From contig NC_134834.1 of NCBI RefSeq assembly GCF_004210375.1, positions 97,220,170 through 97,284,169 on the forward strand: a stretch of DNA of 64,000 bases. Direction: 5' to 3'. Under the pieces are notes generated by a model, which was given only the letters and a program-made list of their open reading frames with translations, ran no database searches and was not told the DNA's origin. The stretch is from Tachypleus tridentatus. Its lineage: Eukaryota > Arthropoda > Merostomata > Xiphosura > Limulidae. The translations under genes were made by a program, and so were the position numbers. This document shows, piece by piece, positions 36,891 through 47,591 of the stretch. Position 1 is the first letter of the stretch. Every line of letters begins with the position of its first letter.

Positions 36891-36993
36891 GGGTCAAGGA
36901 AAAAACAGTACCGGAGGAATGACATCAGAGTACGTTAGACAAGAGTTACGAGCTATGGTGGGTGCTAAAACTCAACATCAACAACAAACACAG
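36891..36993 (+). CDS. p160 coactivator exon: TSEYVRQELRAMVGAK block
   Basis: The first base completes Arg from the previous exon; then GQGKNSTGGMTSEYVRQELR and so on to HQQQTQ, ending in phase 0 at ACACAG|GTAAAT. The block EYVRQELRAMVGA looks like the conserved C-terminal p160 segment seen in arthropod proteins (from memory). The 3' 72 bp of the exon plus the donor and 18 bp of intron are duplicated in tandem 90 bp downstream. The right-arm copy (43940-44038) is 4 bp shorter and frameshifted. Confidence 0.85.
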
Positions 36994-37100
36994 GTAAATT
37001 TCAAATATGTTACATCAGAGTACGTTAGACAAGAGTTACGACCTATGGTGGGTGCTAAAACTCAACATCAACAACAAACACAGGTAAATTTCAAATATGT
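36919..37100 (+). repeat. 90-bp tandem duplication of exon end with second splice donor
   Basis: ACATCAGAGTACG starts at 36922 and again at 37012. Each copy ends in CACAG|GTAAATTTC, with donors at 36993/36994 and 37083/37084. The frame stays open between them, so use of the second donor would add 30 residues (VNFKYV plus a second TSEYVRQELRPMVGAK...). In the right arm the second copy is internally deleted. Confidence 0.9.
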
Positions 37101-37109
37101 TTATTTAAG

Positions 37110-38140
37110 CTCCTGAATGGGTTCCATACAAAGATGGCTATAACCATTTATTGCAGAATAGGATGGTGGTATTCTGTAGGTATGATATCCTCCAATGTGC
37201 ACGAAGCATTCACAAAGGAGTGAGACGTCAAATTGCAATGAACTCTTCAGCTGGGAGCCATAATCCTGTTCCTGCATAGATGTCGAAACTCTTTGGCTAG
37301 GTGTTGGATTTAGAGGAGAACAAACAGACATGAATCCTCACACATGATCATTGTGACCTATATTCCTCCCTCAGTCATACTTCATCTGTGTCGTGGGTTA
37401 TAATGGAATTAAGGGGAATTATTCTGTCCTTTTTGCTACCTCTTGTTGTACCTTAAGATGAGGATACTATTGCTTTCTGGATGGTTTTAGCCAATTTTGC
37501 TGTAAGTGGAGTTGAATTTTATTATATAGACATTTTTTCAGTACCAGAGGTCAGGTCCCTGGTTGATAGATCTAAAATGTTGCAGTTGTCCCGCTCAGGA
37601 ATCTAAATGGTTCAATTCCCTCCAGTATTTTGAACTTGAGGTGAAGGTGGTATCTTATCCTCAAATGGATATCACTTTCCAACAGCATGAGTTTTGGATG
37701 TAGTTGATTTACTGAGTATAGGCTATTTTACACATTTCTTGCCACAATTATCTCTCACTTGGATGTGCTCTTATGTGTTTTTACCCTCATCTCCCATATA
37801 TTTCACAGATGAGCAAAGAGTGTACTTTGTTCAGAAGAGGGGTGGTTTCCCTCATCAGATTATTGGATGAAACTCTCTGATTTCCTTTGGATGCTTTTGA
37901 AGGTTATTTCTCTCATTTCTTTGCACTGGCTTCACCTCCTATTCAGTGTGGGACTCTAGTTAATCACGTGAGAGCAGATAAGTACTGTACTTCTAATTTT
38001 TTCTGTATTGAAAATGTATTTACAACAGGTATTTACTTCCACTCACACTTCCCACTTTCATCTGGTGTTTACATCTTCTGCCAAACTGCCAAGTGATAGT
38101 TCATATAGAGGAAGTTACATGCATTATGTATGTTACATTC
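37110..38140. repeat. Probable interspersed-repeat segment, unclassified
   Basis: No gene is visible. The composition differs from the flanking intron (more GC, T/C-rich on +), and the last part (GAAAATGTATTTACAACAGG, then TTTACTTCCACTCACACTTC) resembles 8335-8400. It occurs once per arm (also at 42830-43860), as expected from the inverted duplication. Its family is unknown. Confidence 0.45.
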
Positions 38141-38191
38141 ATGTCACAGGAGAAATGACACATAATGATTTGGATGAGAAATACACTAGAA

Positions 38192-38358
38192 CAGTGGTTT
38201 CCAACCTTTTTTATGCCCCGCACTCCTAAAAAAAATTTTAATATGTTCTCGCACCCTAACAGTAATTATTTATTTAAGAATAAAGTGAAAGTGGGCAAAT
38301 CAAATGTTATCTCTCACCCCCTGGAATGCTATCTCGCACCCCTGATTGGGAACCACTT
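38192..38358. mobile_element. hAT-type MITE, 167 bp, with 8-bp target-site duplication
   Basis: The 5' end is CAGTGGTTTCCAACC and the 3' end is the complement of AAGTGGTTCCCAATC, giving imperfect terminal inverted repeats of about 15 bp. Flanking 8-bp direct repeats, CACTAGAA, lie at 38184-38191 and 38359-38366. An 8-bp duplication and CAGTGGTT-type ends are the signature of hAT transposons. It is non-autonomous, with no transposase. The same insertion is present in the right arm at 42602-42768. Confidence 0.9.
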
Positions 38359-38964
38359 CACTAGAATCATTTGATGCTGGGGGAAGGTTTTGAAGCACAT
38401 GTAAAAAAAAAGTTTGCATATAGTGGTCACCACTGGATGTGAATAGCTAACTAGTCTTGTGAGAGGTGGTAAGTACCTTTCAGTATAGAAAACTTATAAC
38501 TTTCCTTACATCATAAACAAAGATGAAAAAGAACTTAAGGAAAGTTTTATTTTTTTTCTTAATAGAAGAAAGTTAATTTGTTTAAACGTATCAAATATAT
38601 TTATGTCACCATCAGCATTTGTAAACTTGTACACACACGCCATTGTTGATATAGAAACATTGACAGAATGATTAAAGTGAATTTTAAGAATACTTTTACT
38701 CACGTAATGGGCATTATAATGAAAGATTTTCACAGTTAAAGAATGCTTTTTGATTTGACTTTCGTTCTGTTCTAAAATTTTCAATTTTGGTCAGTACTTT
38801 AACTTCAGCGACTAATTATTTATTTTGACAATCATGCTGGTTTAACTTGTTTTGTTAAAGGTTTAATTAGCAACATCGTGTTGAATTACAGGTAGTGACA
38901 CACCCTTTAAAGGATTAAAGTATTAATTATTACAAAGAATAATTTGTAGTAATTTCTTTTTCAG

Positions 38965-39136
38965 GGTCAACAGTTTCAATATTCCCTCAGTGGAAGAAGT
39001 AACCCTGAAGGGTCAGTGTCAACACCAAATCATCAGACGTTTAGTAACCCTGAAGGGTCAGTGTCAACACCGAATCATCAGGCGTTTAACCAAGAAGAGT
39101 TGGATGCTCTTGTTCTCTCTTTAGATCTAGGAACAG
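38965..39136 (+). CDS. p160 coactivator exon, C-terminal block with 15-residue repeat
   Basis: The exon starts in phase 0 (GQQFQYSLSGR), carries two tandem copies of the 15-residue unit SNPEGSVSTPNHQ(T/A)F (38998-39042 and 39043-39087), then NQEELDALVLSLDLGT, and ends one base into a Gly codon at AACAG|GTATAA. It is the last exon seen, and the frame is still open. The acidic amphipathic QEELDALVLSLDL is a plausible activation helix (inferred). The right-arm copy (41837-42007) lacks one C. Confidence 0.83.
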
Positions 39137-39640
39137 GTATAATCATATATAGGGATTTCCCTGTCTTTTAATATTGCAAATATTTCTATAAAATAGTTTC
39201 ACAGCACCAATCCAGTATATTGCTGATGGCACCATGGATACATGAACTACATGTCACTAGCAGGGTATTCAATGAATGCCATATATGTCTTAAAACTGAA
39301 GAGCTCTTTTAACCAAGGATCTGTTAAAACACACATTAACTGAATATATCGATTTATTGGTGGTGTTTTTTTAATTTTTTCTCTATCATGTTTGACATAG
39401 TGCGTATCAGTATGATTAAAGTAAGCTTTCTTAAGAACATCTGATATAACAGTAGTGGAGATAGTTAGCTTTTAAGCTTCTATGTGTAGTTTATCCTACT
39501 TAGAAACAGCAACAGAAAACTTTGATATTTGTTGAGGTTTAACATCTTGTGCTTCAAATAAGTTTTGATTTTCTCATGTTTTAAATTTTCTGTGTAGAAG
39601 GTTTTTTTTCTTCCAAATTTTCTTAACACATTGAAAGAGT
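39137..39640 (+). other. Intron start, no feature
   Basis: This AT-rich sequence follows the last exon seen. The right-arm counterpart begins (at 41411) opposite 39563, so 39564 onward has no mirror in the window. Confidence 0.7.
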
Positions 39641-40852
39641 AATGTTTTTAAACGTTAATAAGGTCCAGTAAAAGTGTTTATGATAAACCTTAGTGTTAAG
39701 TATTCTTGGTTTAATGTTTTTAAATGTTAATAAAGTCCAGTAAAAGTGTTTATGATAAACCTTAGTGGTAAGTATTCTTGGTTTAATGTTTTTAACGTTA
39801 ATAAAGTCCAGTAAAGTGTTTATGATAAACCTTAGTGTTAAGTATTCTTGGTTTAATGTTTTAAATGTTAATAAAGTCCAGTAAAAGTGTTTATGATAAA
39901 CTTGTGGTAAGTATTCTTGGTTTAATGTTTTAAATGTTAATAAAGTCCAGTAAAAGTGTTTATGATAAACCTTAGTGTAAAGTATTCTTGGTTTAATGTT
40001 TTAAATGTTAATAAAGTCCAGTAAAAGTGTTTATGATAAACCTTAGTGGTAAGTATTCTTGGTTTAATGTTTTTAAATGTTAATAAAGTCCAGTAAAAGT
40101 GTTTATGATAAACCTTAGTGTTAAGTATTCTTGGTTTAATGTTTTTAAATGTTAATAAAGTCCAGTAAAAGTGTTTATGATAAACCTTAGTGGTAAGTAT
40201 TCTTGGTTTAATGTTTTTAAATGTTAATAAAGTCCAGTAAAAGTGTTTATGATAAACCTTAGTGGTAAGTATTCTTGGTTTAATGTTTTTAAACGTTAAT
40301 AAAGTCCAGTAAAAGTGTTTATGATAAACCTTAGTGTTAAGTATTCTTGGTTTAATGTTTTTAAATGTTAATAAAGTCCAGTAAAAGTGTTTATGATAAA
40401 CCTTAGTGGTAAGTATTCTTGGTTTAATGTTTTTAAATGTTAATAAAGTCCAGTAAAAGTGTTTATGATAAACCTTAGTGGTAAGTATTCTTGGTTTAAT
40501 GTTTTAAATGTTAATAAAGTCCAGTAAAGTGTTTATGATAAACCTTAGTGGTAAGTATTCTTGGTTTAATGTTTTAAATGTTAATAAAGTCCAGTAAAAG
40601 TGTTTATGATAAACCTTAGTGTTAGTATTCTTGGTTTAATGTTTTTAAATGTTAATAAAGTCCAGTAAAAGTGTTTATGATAAACCTTAGTGTTAAGTAT
40701 TCTTGGTTTAATGTTTTAAATGTTAATAAAGTCCAGTAAAAGTGTTTATGATAAACCTTAGTGGTAAGTATTCTTGGTTTAATGTTTTTAAATGTTAATA
40801 AAGTCCAGTAAAAGTGTTTATGGTAAACCCAGGGTGGAAAGTATTCTTGGTT
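39641..40852 (+). repeat. 72-bp minisatellite, about 17 copies
   Basis: The unit runs TTTAATGTTTTTAAATG, then TTAATAAAGTCCAGTAAAAG, then TGTTTATGATAAACCTTAGT, then GGTAAGTATTCTTGG; successive TCCAG landmarks at 39664 and 39736 give 72 bp. Some units are 70-71 bp through missing bases in A or T runs. Almost every unit contains an AATAAA hexamer and many contain GGTAAGT, a consensus 5' splice site. The array sits next to the assembly gap and has no counterpart in the right arm. Confidence 0.93.
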
Positions 40853-40910
40853 GTTTTAAGGTATGAACACCTGAGAAGGATGGTTTGTCATTCTGTTGAT
40901 TTTCCACATT

Positions 40911-41410
40911 NNNNNNNNNNNNNNNNNNNNNNNNNNNNNNNNNNNNNNNNNNNNNNNNNNNNNNNNNNNNNNNNNNNNNNNNNNNNNNNNNNNNNNNNNN
41001 NNNNNNNNNNNNNNNNNNNNNNNNNNNNNNNNNNNNNNNNNNNNNNNNNNNNNNNNNNNNNNNNNNNNNNNNNNNNNNNNNNNNNNNNNNNNNNNNNNNN
41101 NNNNNNNNNNNNNNNNNNNNNNNNNNNNNNNNNNNNNNNNNNNNNNNNNNNNNNNNNNNNNNNNNNNNNNNNNNNNNNNNNNNNNNNNNNNNNNNNNNNN
41201 NNNNNNNNNNNNNNNNNNNNNNNNNNNNNNNNNNNNNNNNNNNNNNNNNNNNNNNNNNNNNNNNNNNNNNNNNNNNNNNNNNNNNNNNNNNNNNNNNNNN
41301 NNNNNNNNNNNNNNNNNNNNNNNNNNNNNNNNNNNNNNNNNNNNNNNNNNNNNNNNNNNNNNNNNNNNNNNNNNNNNNNNNNNNNNNNNNNNNNNNNNNN
41401 NNNNNNNNNN
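40911..41410. other. Assembly gap, 500 N
   Basis: Exactly 500 N is the conventional placeholder used by scaffolders, so the true distance is unknown. The open frames that run through it are artefacts. Confidence 0.99.
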
Positions 41411-41836
41411 ACTTATTTGAAGCACAACAAGATGTTAAACCTCAACAAATGTCAAAGTTTTCTGTTGCTGTTTCTAAGTAGGATAAACTACACATAGAAG
41501 CTAAAAGCTAACTATCTCCACTACTGTTATATCAGATGTTCTTAAGAAAGCTTACTTTAATCATACTGATATGCATATGTCAAACATGATAGAGAAAAAA
41601 TTAAAAAAACACCACCAATAAATCGATATATTCAGTTAATGTGTGTTTTAACAGATCCTTGGTTAAAAGAGCTCTTCAGTTTTAAAGACATATGGCATTC
41701 ATTGAATACCCTGCTAGTGACATGTAGTTCATGTATCCATGGTGCCATCAGCAATATACTGGATTGGTGCTGTGAAACTATTTTATAGAAATATTTGCAA
41801 TATTAAAAGACAGGGAAACCCTATATATGATTATAC

Positions 41837-42007
41837 CTGTTCCTAGATCTAAAGAGAGAACAAGAGCATCCAACTCTTCTTGGTTAAACGCCTGATGATT
41901 CGGTGTTGACACTGACCCTTCAGGGTTACTAAACGCCTGATGATTTGTGTTGACACTGACCCTTCAGGGTTACTTCTTCCACTGAGGGAATATTGAAACT
42001 GTTGACC
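41837..42007 (-). CDS. p160 coactivator exon, mirror of 38965-39136 (frameshifted)
   Basis: The sequence and splice sites match the left exon, including both copies of the 15-residue repeat. One C is missing in the first repeat (CAACACAAATC versus CAACACCAAATC), which shifts the frame. The exon is 171 bp instead of 172. Confidence 0.8.
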
Positions 42008-42601
42008 CTGAAAAAGAAATTACTACAAATTATTCTTTGTAATAATTAATACTTTAATCCTTTAAAGGGTGTGTCACTACCTGTAATTCAACACGATGTT
42101 GCTAATTAAACCTTTAACAAAACAAGTTAAACCAGCATGATTGTCAAAATAAATAATTAGTCGCTGAAGTTAAAGTACTGACCAAAATTGAAAATTTTAG
42201 AACAGAACAAAAGTCAAATCAAAAGCAAACTGTGAAAATCTTTCATTATAATGCCCATTACGTGAGTAAAAGTATTCTTAAAATTCACTTTAATCATTCT
42301 GTCAATGTTTCTATATCAACAATGTGTGTACAAGTTTACAAATGCTGATGGTGACATAAATATATTTGATACGCTTAAACAAATTAACTTTCTTCTATTA
42401 AGAAAAAAAATAAAACTTTCCTTAAGTTCTTTTTCATCTTTGTTTATGATGTAAGGAAAGTTATAAGTTTTCTATACTGAAAGGTACTTACCACCTCTCA
42501 CAAGACTAGTTAGCTATTCACATCCAGTGGTGACCACTATATGCAAACTTTTTTTTTACATGTGCTTCAAAACCTTCCCCCAGCATCAAATGATTCTAGT
42601 G

Positions 42602-42768
42602 AAGTGGTTCCCAATCAGGGGTGCGAGATAGCATTCCAGGGGGTGAGAGATAACATTTGATTTGCCCACTTTCACTTTTATTCTTAAATAAATAATTACT
42701 GTTAGGGGTGCGAGAACATATTAAAATTTTTTAGGAGTGCGGGGCATAAAAAAGGTTGGAAACCACTG
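42602..42768. mobile_element. hAT-type MITE, mirror copy
   Basis: The same element and the same 8-bp target-site duplication (here TTCTAGTG at 42594-42601 and 42769-42776) as at 38192-38358. This shows that the insertion predates the split of the two arms. Confidence 0.9.
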
Positions 42769-42829
42769 TTCTAGTGTATTTCTCATACAAATCATTATGT
42801 GTCATTTCTCCTGTGACATGAATGTAACA

Positions 42830-43860
42830 TACATAATGCATGTAACTTCCTCTACATGAACTATCACTTGGCAGTTTGGCAGAAGATGTAAACACCAGAT
42901 GAAAGTGGGAAGTGTGAGTGGAAGTAAATACCTGTTGTAAATACATTTTCAATACAGAAAAAATTAGAAGTACAGTACTTATCTGCTCTCACGTGATTAA
43001 CTAGAGTCCCACACTGAATAGGAGGTGAAGCCAGTGCAAAGAAATGAGAGAAATAACCTTCAAAAGCATCCAAAGGAAATCAGAGAGAGTTTCATCCAAT
43101 GATCTGATGAGGGAAACCACCCCTCTTCTAAACCAAGTACACTCTTTGCTCATCTGTGAAATATATGGGAGATGAGGGTAAAAACACATAAGAGCACATC
43201 CAAGTGAGAGATAATTGTGGCAAGAAATGTGTAAAATAGCCTATACTCAGTAAATCAACTACATCCAAAACTCATGCTGTTGGAAAGTGATATCCATTTG
43301 AGGATAAGATACCACCTTCACCTCAAGTTCAAAATACTGGAGGGAATTGAACCATTTAGATTCCTGAGCGGGACAACTGCAACATTTTAGATCTATCAAC
43401 CAGGGACCTGACCTCTGGTACTGAAAAAATGTCTATATAATAAAATTCAACTCCACTTACAGCAAAATTGGCTAAAACCATCCAGAAAGCAATAGTATCC
43501 TCATCTTAAGGTACAACAAGAGGTAAAAGGACAGAATAATTCCCCTTAATTCCATTATAACCCACGACACAGATGAAGTATGACTGAGGGAGGAATATAG
43601 GTCACAATGATCATGTGAGGATTCATGTCTGTTTGTTCTCCTCTAAATCCAACACCTAGCCAAAGAGTTTCGACATCCATGCAGGAACAGGATTATGGCT
43701 CCCAGCTGAAGAGTTCATTGCAATTTGACGCCTCACTCCTTTGTGAATGCTTCGTGCACATTGAGGATATCATACCTACAGAATACCACCATCCTATTCT
43801 GCAATAAATGGTTATAGCCATCTTTGTATGGAACCATTCAGGAGCTTAAATAAACATTTT
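42830..43860. repeat. Probable interspersed-repeat segment, mirror of 37110-38140
   Basis: This is the reverse complement of the left-arm segment with small differences. It encodes nothing recognisable. Confidence 0.45.
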
Positions 43861-43939
43861 GAAATTTACCTGTGTTTGTTGTTGATGTTGAGTTTTAGCT
43901 AGGTCTTTGTCTAACTGATGTAACATATTTGAAATTTAC

Positions 43940-44038
43940 CTGTGTTTGTTGTTGATGTTGAGTTTTAGCACCCACCATAGCTCGTAACTCTTGTCTAACG
44001 ATCTGATGTCATTCCTCCGTACTGTTTTTTCCTTGACC
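43940..44038 (-). CDS. p160 coactivator exon, mirror of 36891-36993 (frameshifted)
   Basis: The exon is 99 bp instead of 103. Single bases are lost after the acceptor (GGG versus GGGG) and in TACCGG, and two bases are lost in the TSEYV codons. The downstream tandem copy (about 43860-43930) keeps the donor but has lost most of its ELRPMVGA codons. Confidence 0.78.
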
Positions 44039-45090
44039 CTGTAGAAATTTTTTTACAGTATTTTAAGCTGGAGATTACAGATAGAAATTTAAGTTGCAAA
44101 TACTAAAAAACATGAAACCTACTGAAAAGTACAGAATTAAAGTGAATAATTTAATCTCCCTCTAAGCACAATAACAAAAAAAATGAACCTATGTTTGGAA
44201 ACATCTGCAGATGAGAGTCTGTAAGTATTACTTTTACATTTCTTGGTCAAGTAACTATTGAAATTGTTTCATGTTAAATACAAAACTAAACCTTTTGATA
44301 TGTACAACATAAGGAAATTTTAATCAAATGGCATATTATTCCAAAAGAGCCACTGTTTGTCTCAATTAAATTTTAAAAAAGAAAATAGTTATTATCAGTT
44401 TTATTACAGACTGTTCATGATTACAAATAAAAATAATGGTGCAGTTGCAACATAGATCATAGTTTTGAAGCATGAGAATTGGTTCAAACAAACACCAGCT
44501 TTACATTTTCTGGGTACTGTTCATAAAAAACCAGCATTTTGAACAAACCTATATGTATATATATTGGGCAGTATTTAACAATATCATTTAATTATCTAAT
44601 AAAGGATAGAAAACAGTCCACCTTTTAAATATCTAGCCCAAACATACCTGTCGCATTTCAAGGAATATTAAATAGTCAAAACTTTGAAATTTACGCTAAG
44701 CCTAATAAACTGCCTAGAGAATTTGAGACATTAAAATAATTTGGTATGTTATAGAAACAAACATTCTTTCATTTTTTAAGTATTTATGACACACCAAACT
44801 TGTTAGTAACTTATAAAGTCTAAATGAAATAGTTGATAAATTTACAGCACCAAATCACACATGCTAACTCAAAATCTCTTACAATGAATTTATTAATTTA
44901 TTAACAAGTTTCTAAATCAATATTTAACAAGTAGCAATGAATGTTGAAAAAGCTTTATTTGTGAACTGTAACCTAAATAAGCAAAGGTTTTATTCAAAAC
45001 AAATAAAACAAGAAACCAGTTTTTATTGGTAAACCTGCAGTTTATTACACCATCTAATTAGAACTGAATAATGCAGCAATGGGCTTGTAC

Positions 45091-45286
45091 CTATCTATGG
45101 AGCTTGAGCCATATATCTGTGAACTCTGCTGATTAAAAGAGAAACGTGAATTATCAGATGCTCCACTTGTAGAGGCATAGTTGTTCCCAGGACTTGTGTA
45201 GCTAGGGGACATTTGTGGCTGGGGTGAAACAACTTGTTCACTGCTAGCATATCCTCCAAGTGGTGTCCTTGGTGAGTTCAAATGGC
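45091..45286 (-). CDS. p160 coactivator exon, mirror of 35637-35831 (intact here)
   Basis: This 196-bp exon carries the uninterrupted frame: SHLNSPRTPLGGY through NSRFSFNQQSSQIYGSSSID, with the Arg codon split at AG|GTACAAG. It shows that the left arm has lost one T. Reading through the donor gives RYKPIAALFSSN and a stop. Confidence 0.83.
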
Positions 45287-46785
45287 CTGTATAAACAGAA
45301 ATAAACTGGCAATTAAACATAATGTAATCACTCAAAATAATTTCTAAATCTTATTACCTATAAGAGAAAGAGGCAGTAAAATTTAAAACAGACAATGTGC
45401 AATCATAAGGAGCAACAAATATTTTGTTACTTTACAATATGAATGAAAGATACCTTACAAAATAAAGGTAATTTCCATACAGTATCTGAGATTTCAAACT
45501 CTTTAACTGACATGTGTCGCTATGCAATACGTTGTTAAGGCCATTACACAACCTAAACAATGTAAAAATTAAAGTTTTATGTAAAGTCAACTATAATAAT
45601 ACTAGCTCCAGGATAACAATTGTTATCAATGAAATCTTACTGGCTTGAATTATATTACATTTAATGATGTAAAGTACAAACAACTTTTAATCACTGTGAT
45701 ATATAGTCTTTAGTTTTCAGTGGACAACACTAAATGTTTAAATGTTTTTTTAGTTAAGCTTTTTGATGGAGCATAACTTTCTAGTATTCTCTAGGCACAT
45801 TAAAATCTAAATGAGACAAAATTAAGTATCTTTTTTCAATACAACAGCCCTAACTTCCATCACCTTTCATTAGAAATTGTGTTAACAGTGGACCAGCCAC
45901 ATCAAGAACAAGTTTTGATAGCATTTGGGTTTTTGTTTTTTTACTTTTTTTTGCAAAAACAGTCACTAGTGTTAACTGAATTATAAAGATAGATAATAAT
46001 TAAGATGTAGGTAAATGAAATTTCCTATTTTAATCTTCAAGCTCATAAAGGTTACTGAAGGTCAAATCAAAAAATTTTGGAATTTTTCCAGAACTGTCAC
46101 TTGTTTGTGCATAGCTTTCAGAAAAGAACTAACTTTGCAACAACATACTTAAAACAATGATAAACGTCTTACCTTAAAAGGACATGTATGGAAAATAAAA
46201 ACAGAAGAAATGTATTTTTTTTCAAAATTATACACCATGTTCATACCTTATCTTCACCACATACTTATTTGTATACATAACTTGGTTTTCTGGCACACTT
46301 ACCTCAAAAATTGGCTTACATAAATATGTTGAAAAGGTGAAATGATAGAAATATTGTTTTACAATTATCTGCCCAAATTTGCTACTCTTATCACATTCCA
46401 TATAAAATAATGTATATTTCGTCTCTATATAGGTATGTTATGTTCAAAAGATCTGCAACTTTTGAGTGTCCTTGTGTTATGTTATTTGAAATAAGTGAAC
46501 TTAATACAATAATTTGCTTTAAATCCCTATCAATCACTTTTTTACCAACAAGGCAACATAAATATCCCATTTTTAGATTAATAGCTTACAAATAAAGCTA
46601 CTGAGTCTTGGTAACAATATTTCTTTTCCTGAAATAAAAGTATTGTATATGTTTCTTATACAACAATACAAACAGACGAAACTCCCACTCAACCTATCTA
46701 GCAAAATAACAATGCTTGTAACTTCAGTATGATGCTGACTTACTATTGAGAACAATGATGAAAATTTTTATACTAGAAAACTCAC

Positions 46786-47005
46786 TTGGCATTGAAACTA
46801 CCCTTTGTATTCTCTGTTGTTTTGATGGTGCTTGTGATGGCTGCTGATATAGGTGACCAGGAGATTGTGGCTGAAACTGACCATCTGACTGGTTAGGAAA
46901 AGGTGAATTTCTCTGGCTAGTGACAGAGTTTGGACTGGACAAGGATCGTACTTGTATCTGTTGTTGTGCTTGTGTAATAAACCTACCTTGGCCACTGAAT
47001 GAACT
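46786..47005 (-). CDS. p160 coactivator exon, mirror of 33907-34126
   Basis: The exon has the same length and encoded sequence as the left arm as far as I can compare by eye. The splice sites CTTAG| and CCAA|GTGAGT are retained. Confidence 0.83.
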
Positions 47006-47246
47006 CTAAGAAAAGAAAAACATACAAACAGATTTACCCCAAGACCAATACAACCACTCTGAATAATTTGCAATTTGAAGATAAATACAGTTAAGAATAC
47101 CTATTAAAAAAAAAGGTTTGTGTGTCTAATACAAAATACTTTTAATTCTCAACTTCACAACTTCTTTAGTTAAACTTTTAATATAATTCACCTTCTTTAC
47201 TATCTTTAGTATTGATCAGGGCATTTTCACAAGGACAGCAACTAAC

Positions 47247-47591
47247 CTGTGACAGCTGAGCATTCAACATGGGATTCTGCTGCTGGACAGAACCTGTCGT
47301 TGTGGTGTTTGGAGCAGTTCTTTGGTTCCACTGAGTCTGTGAGGAATGAGCTTGAAGGTGAGAAGATGGGGTCCTCCTCCTGTGACTGTTACAGGAGAAG
47401 GAGGCAAATAAGTAGGCTGTCTATGATGTTGCTGAGAGTAGCCACTGGTGACAGGCGGACTTGGATTGGGAAAGGACTGTTGAGATAGTGGCAGTGGCTG
47501 GTGACCAGGAGACAACTGTGACTGACCAGTCTGCCCTAATAATGTGGTATTGTATTGTGGCGACAGTTGCTGATCTGTTATACCATTGAAG
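47247..47591 (-). CDS. p160 coactivator exon, mirror of 33312-33665 (frameshifted)
   Basis: Two bases are missing just after the acceptor (CAG|CTTC versus CAG|CGCTTC). A 6-bp change turns QPPYSPLS into QPLPLS, and one A is lost in GACCCCAATC, shifting the frame after TVTGGGP. The exon is 345 bp versus 354. Confidence 0.8.

Larger units (their letters stand above)
36994..38964 (+). other. Intron with unclassified repeat and hAT MITE
   Basis: About 37110-38140 is probably interspersed-repeat DNA whose end resembles the end of the 1-8420 block. The MITE is at 38192-38358. The segment 38370-38960 is AT-rich and plain, and the acceptor is TTTCTTTTTCAG. Confidence 0.7.
16416..39563 (+). repeat. 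Left arm of a 22.6-kb-plus inverted duplication
   Basis: Position 16416 pairs with 64000 and position 39563 pairs with 41411, in reverse complement. All exons, introns and repeats in between occur in both arms in the same order. The left arm is 23148 bp and the right 22590 bp over the paired range; the difference comes from minisatellite copy number and small indels. The left arm surely extends upstream past the pairing limit, which is set only by the end of the window. Confidence 0.97.

Noticed and set aside
37887..38229. Small proteins conserved between 37887-38374 and 42731-43073
   Set aside because: The identity only reflects the inverted duplication; the frames lie in repeat DNA and overlap each other in several frames.
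40814..41497. Open frames running through the gap
   Set aside because: They consist of N translated as unknown residues.
46410..46595. Small opposite-strand open frames present in both arms (for example 46410-46595, 48746-48937, 61935-62129)
   Set aside because: Each is the mirror of intronic or LINE DNA. No homology, start context or codon bias supports coding.
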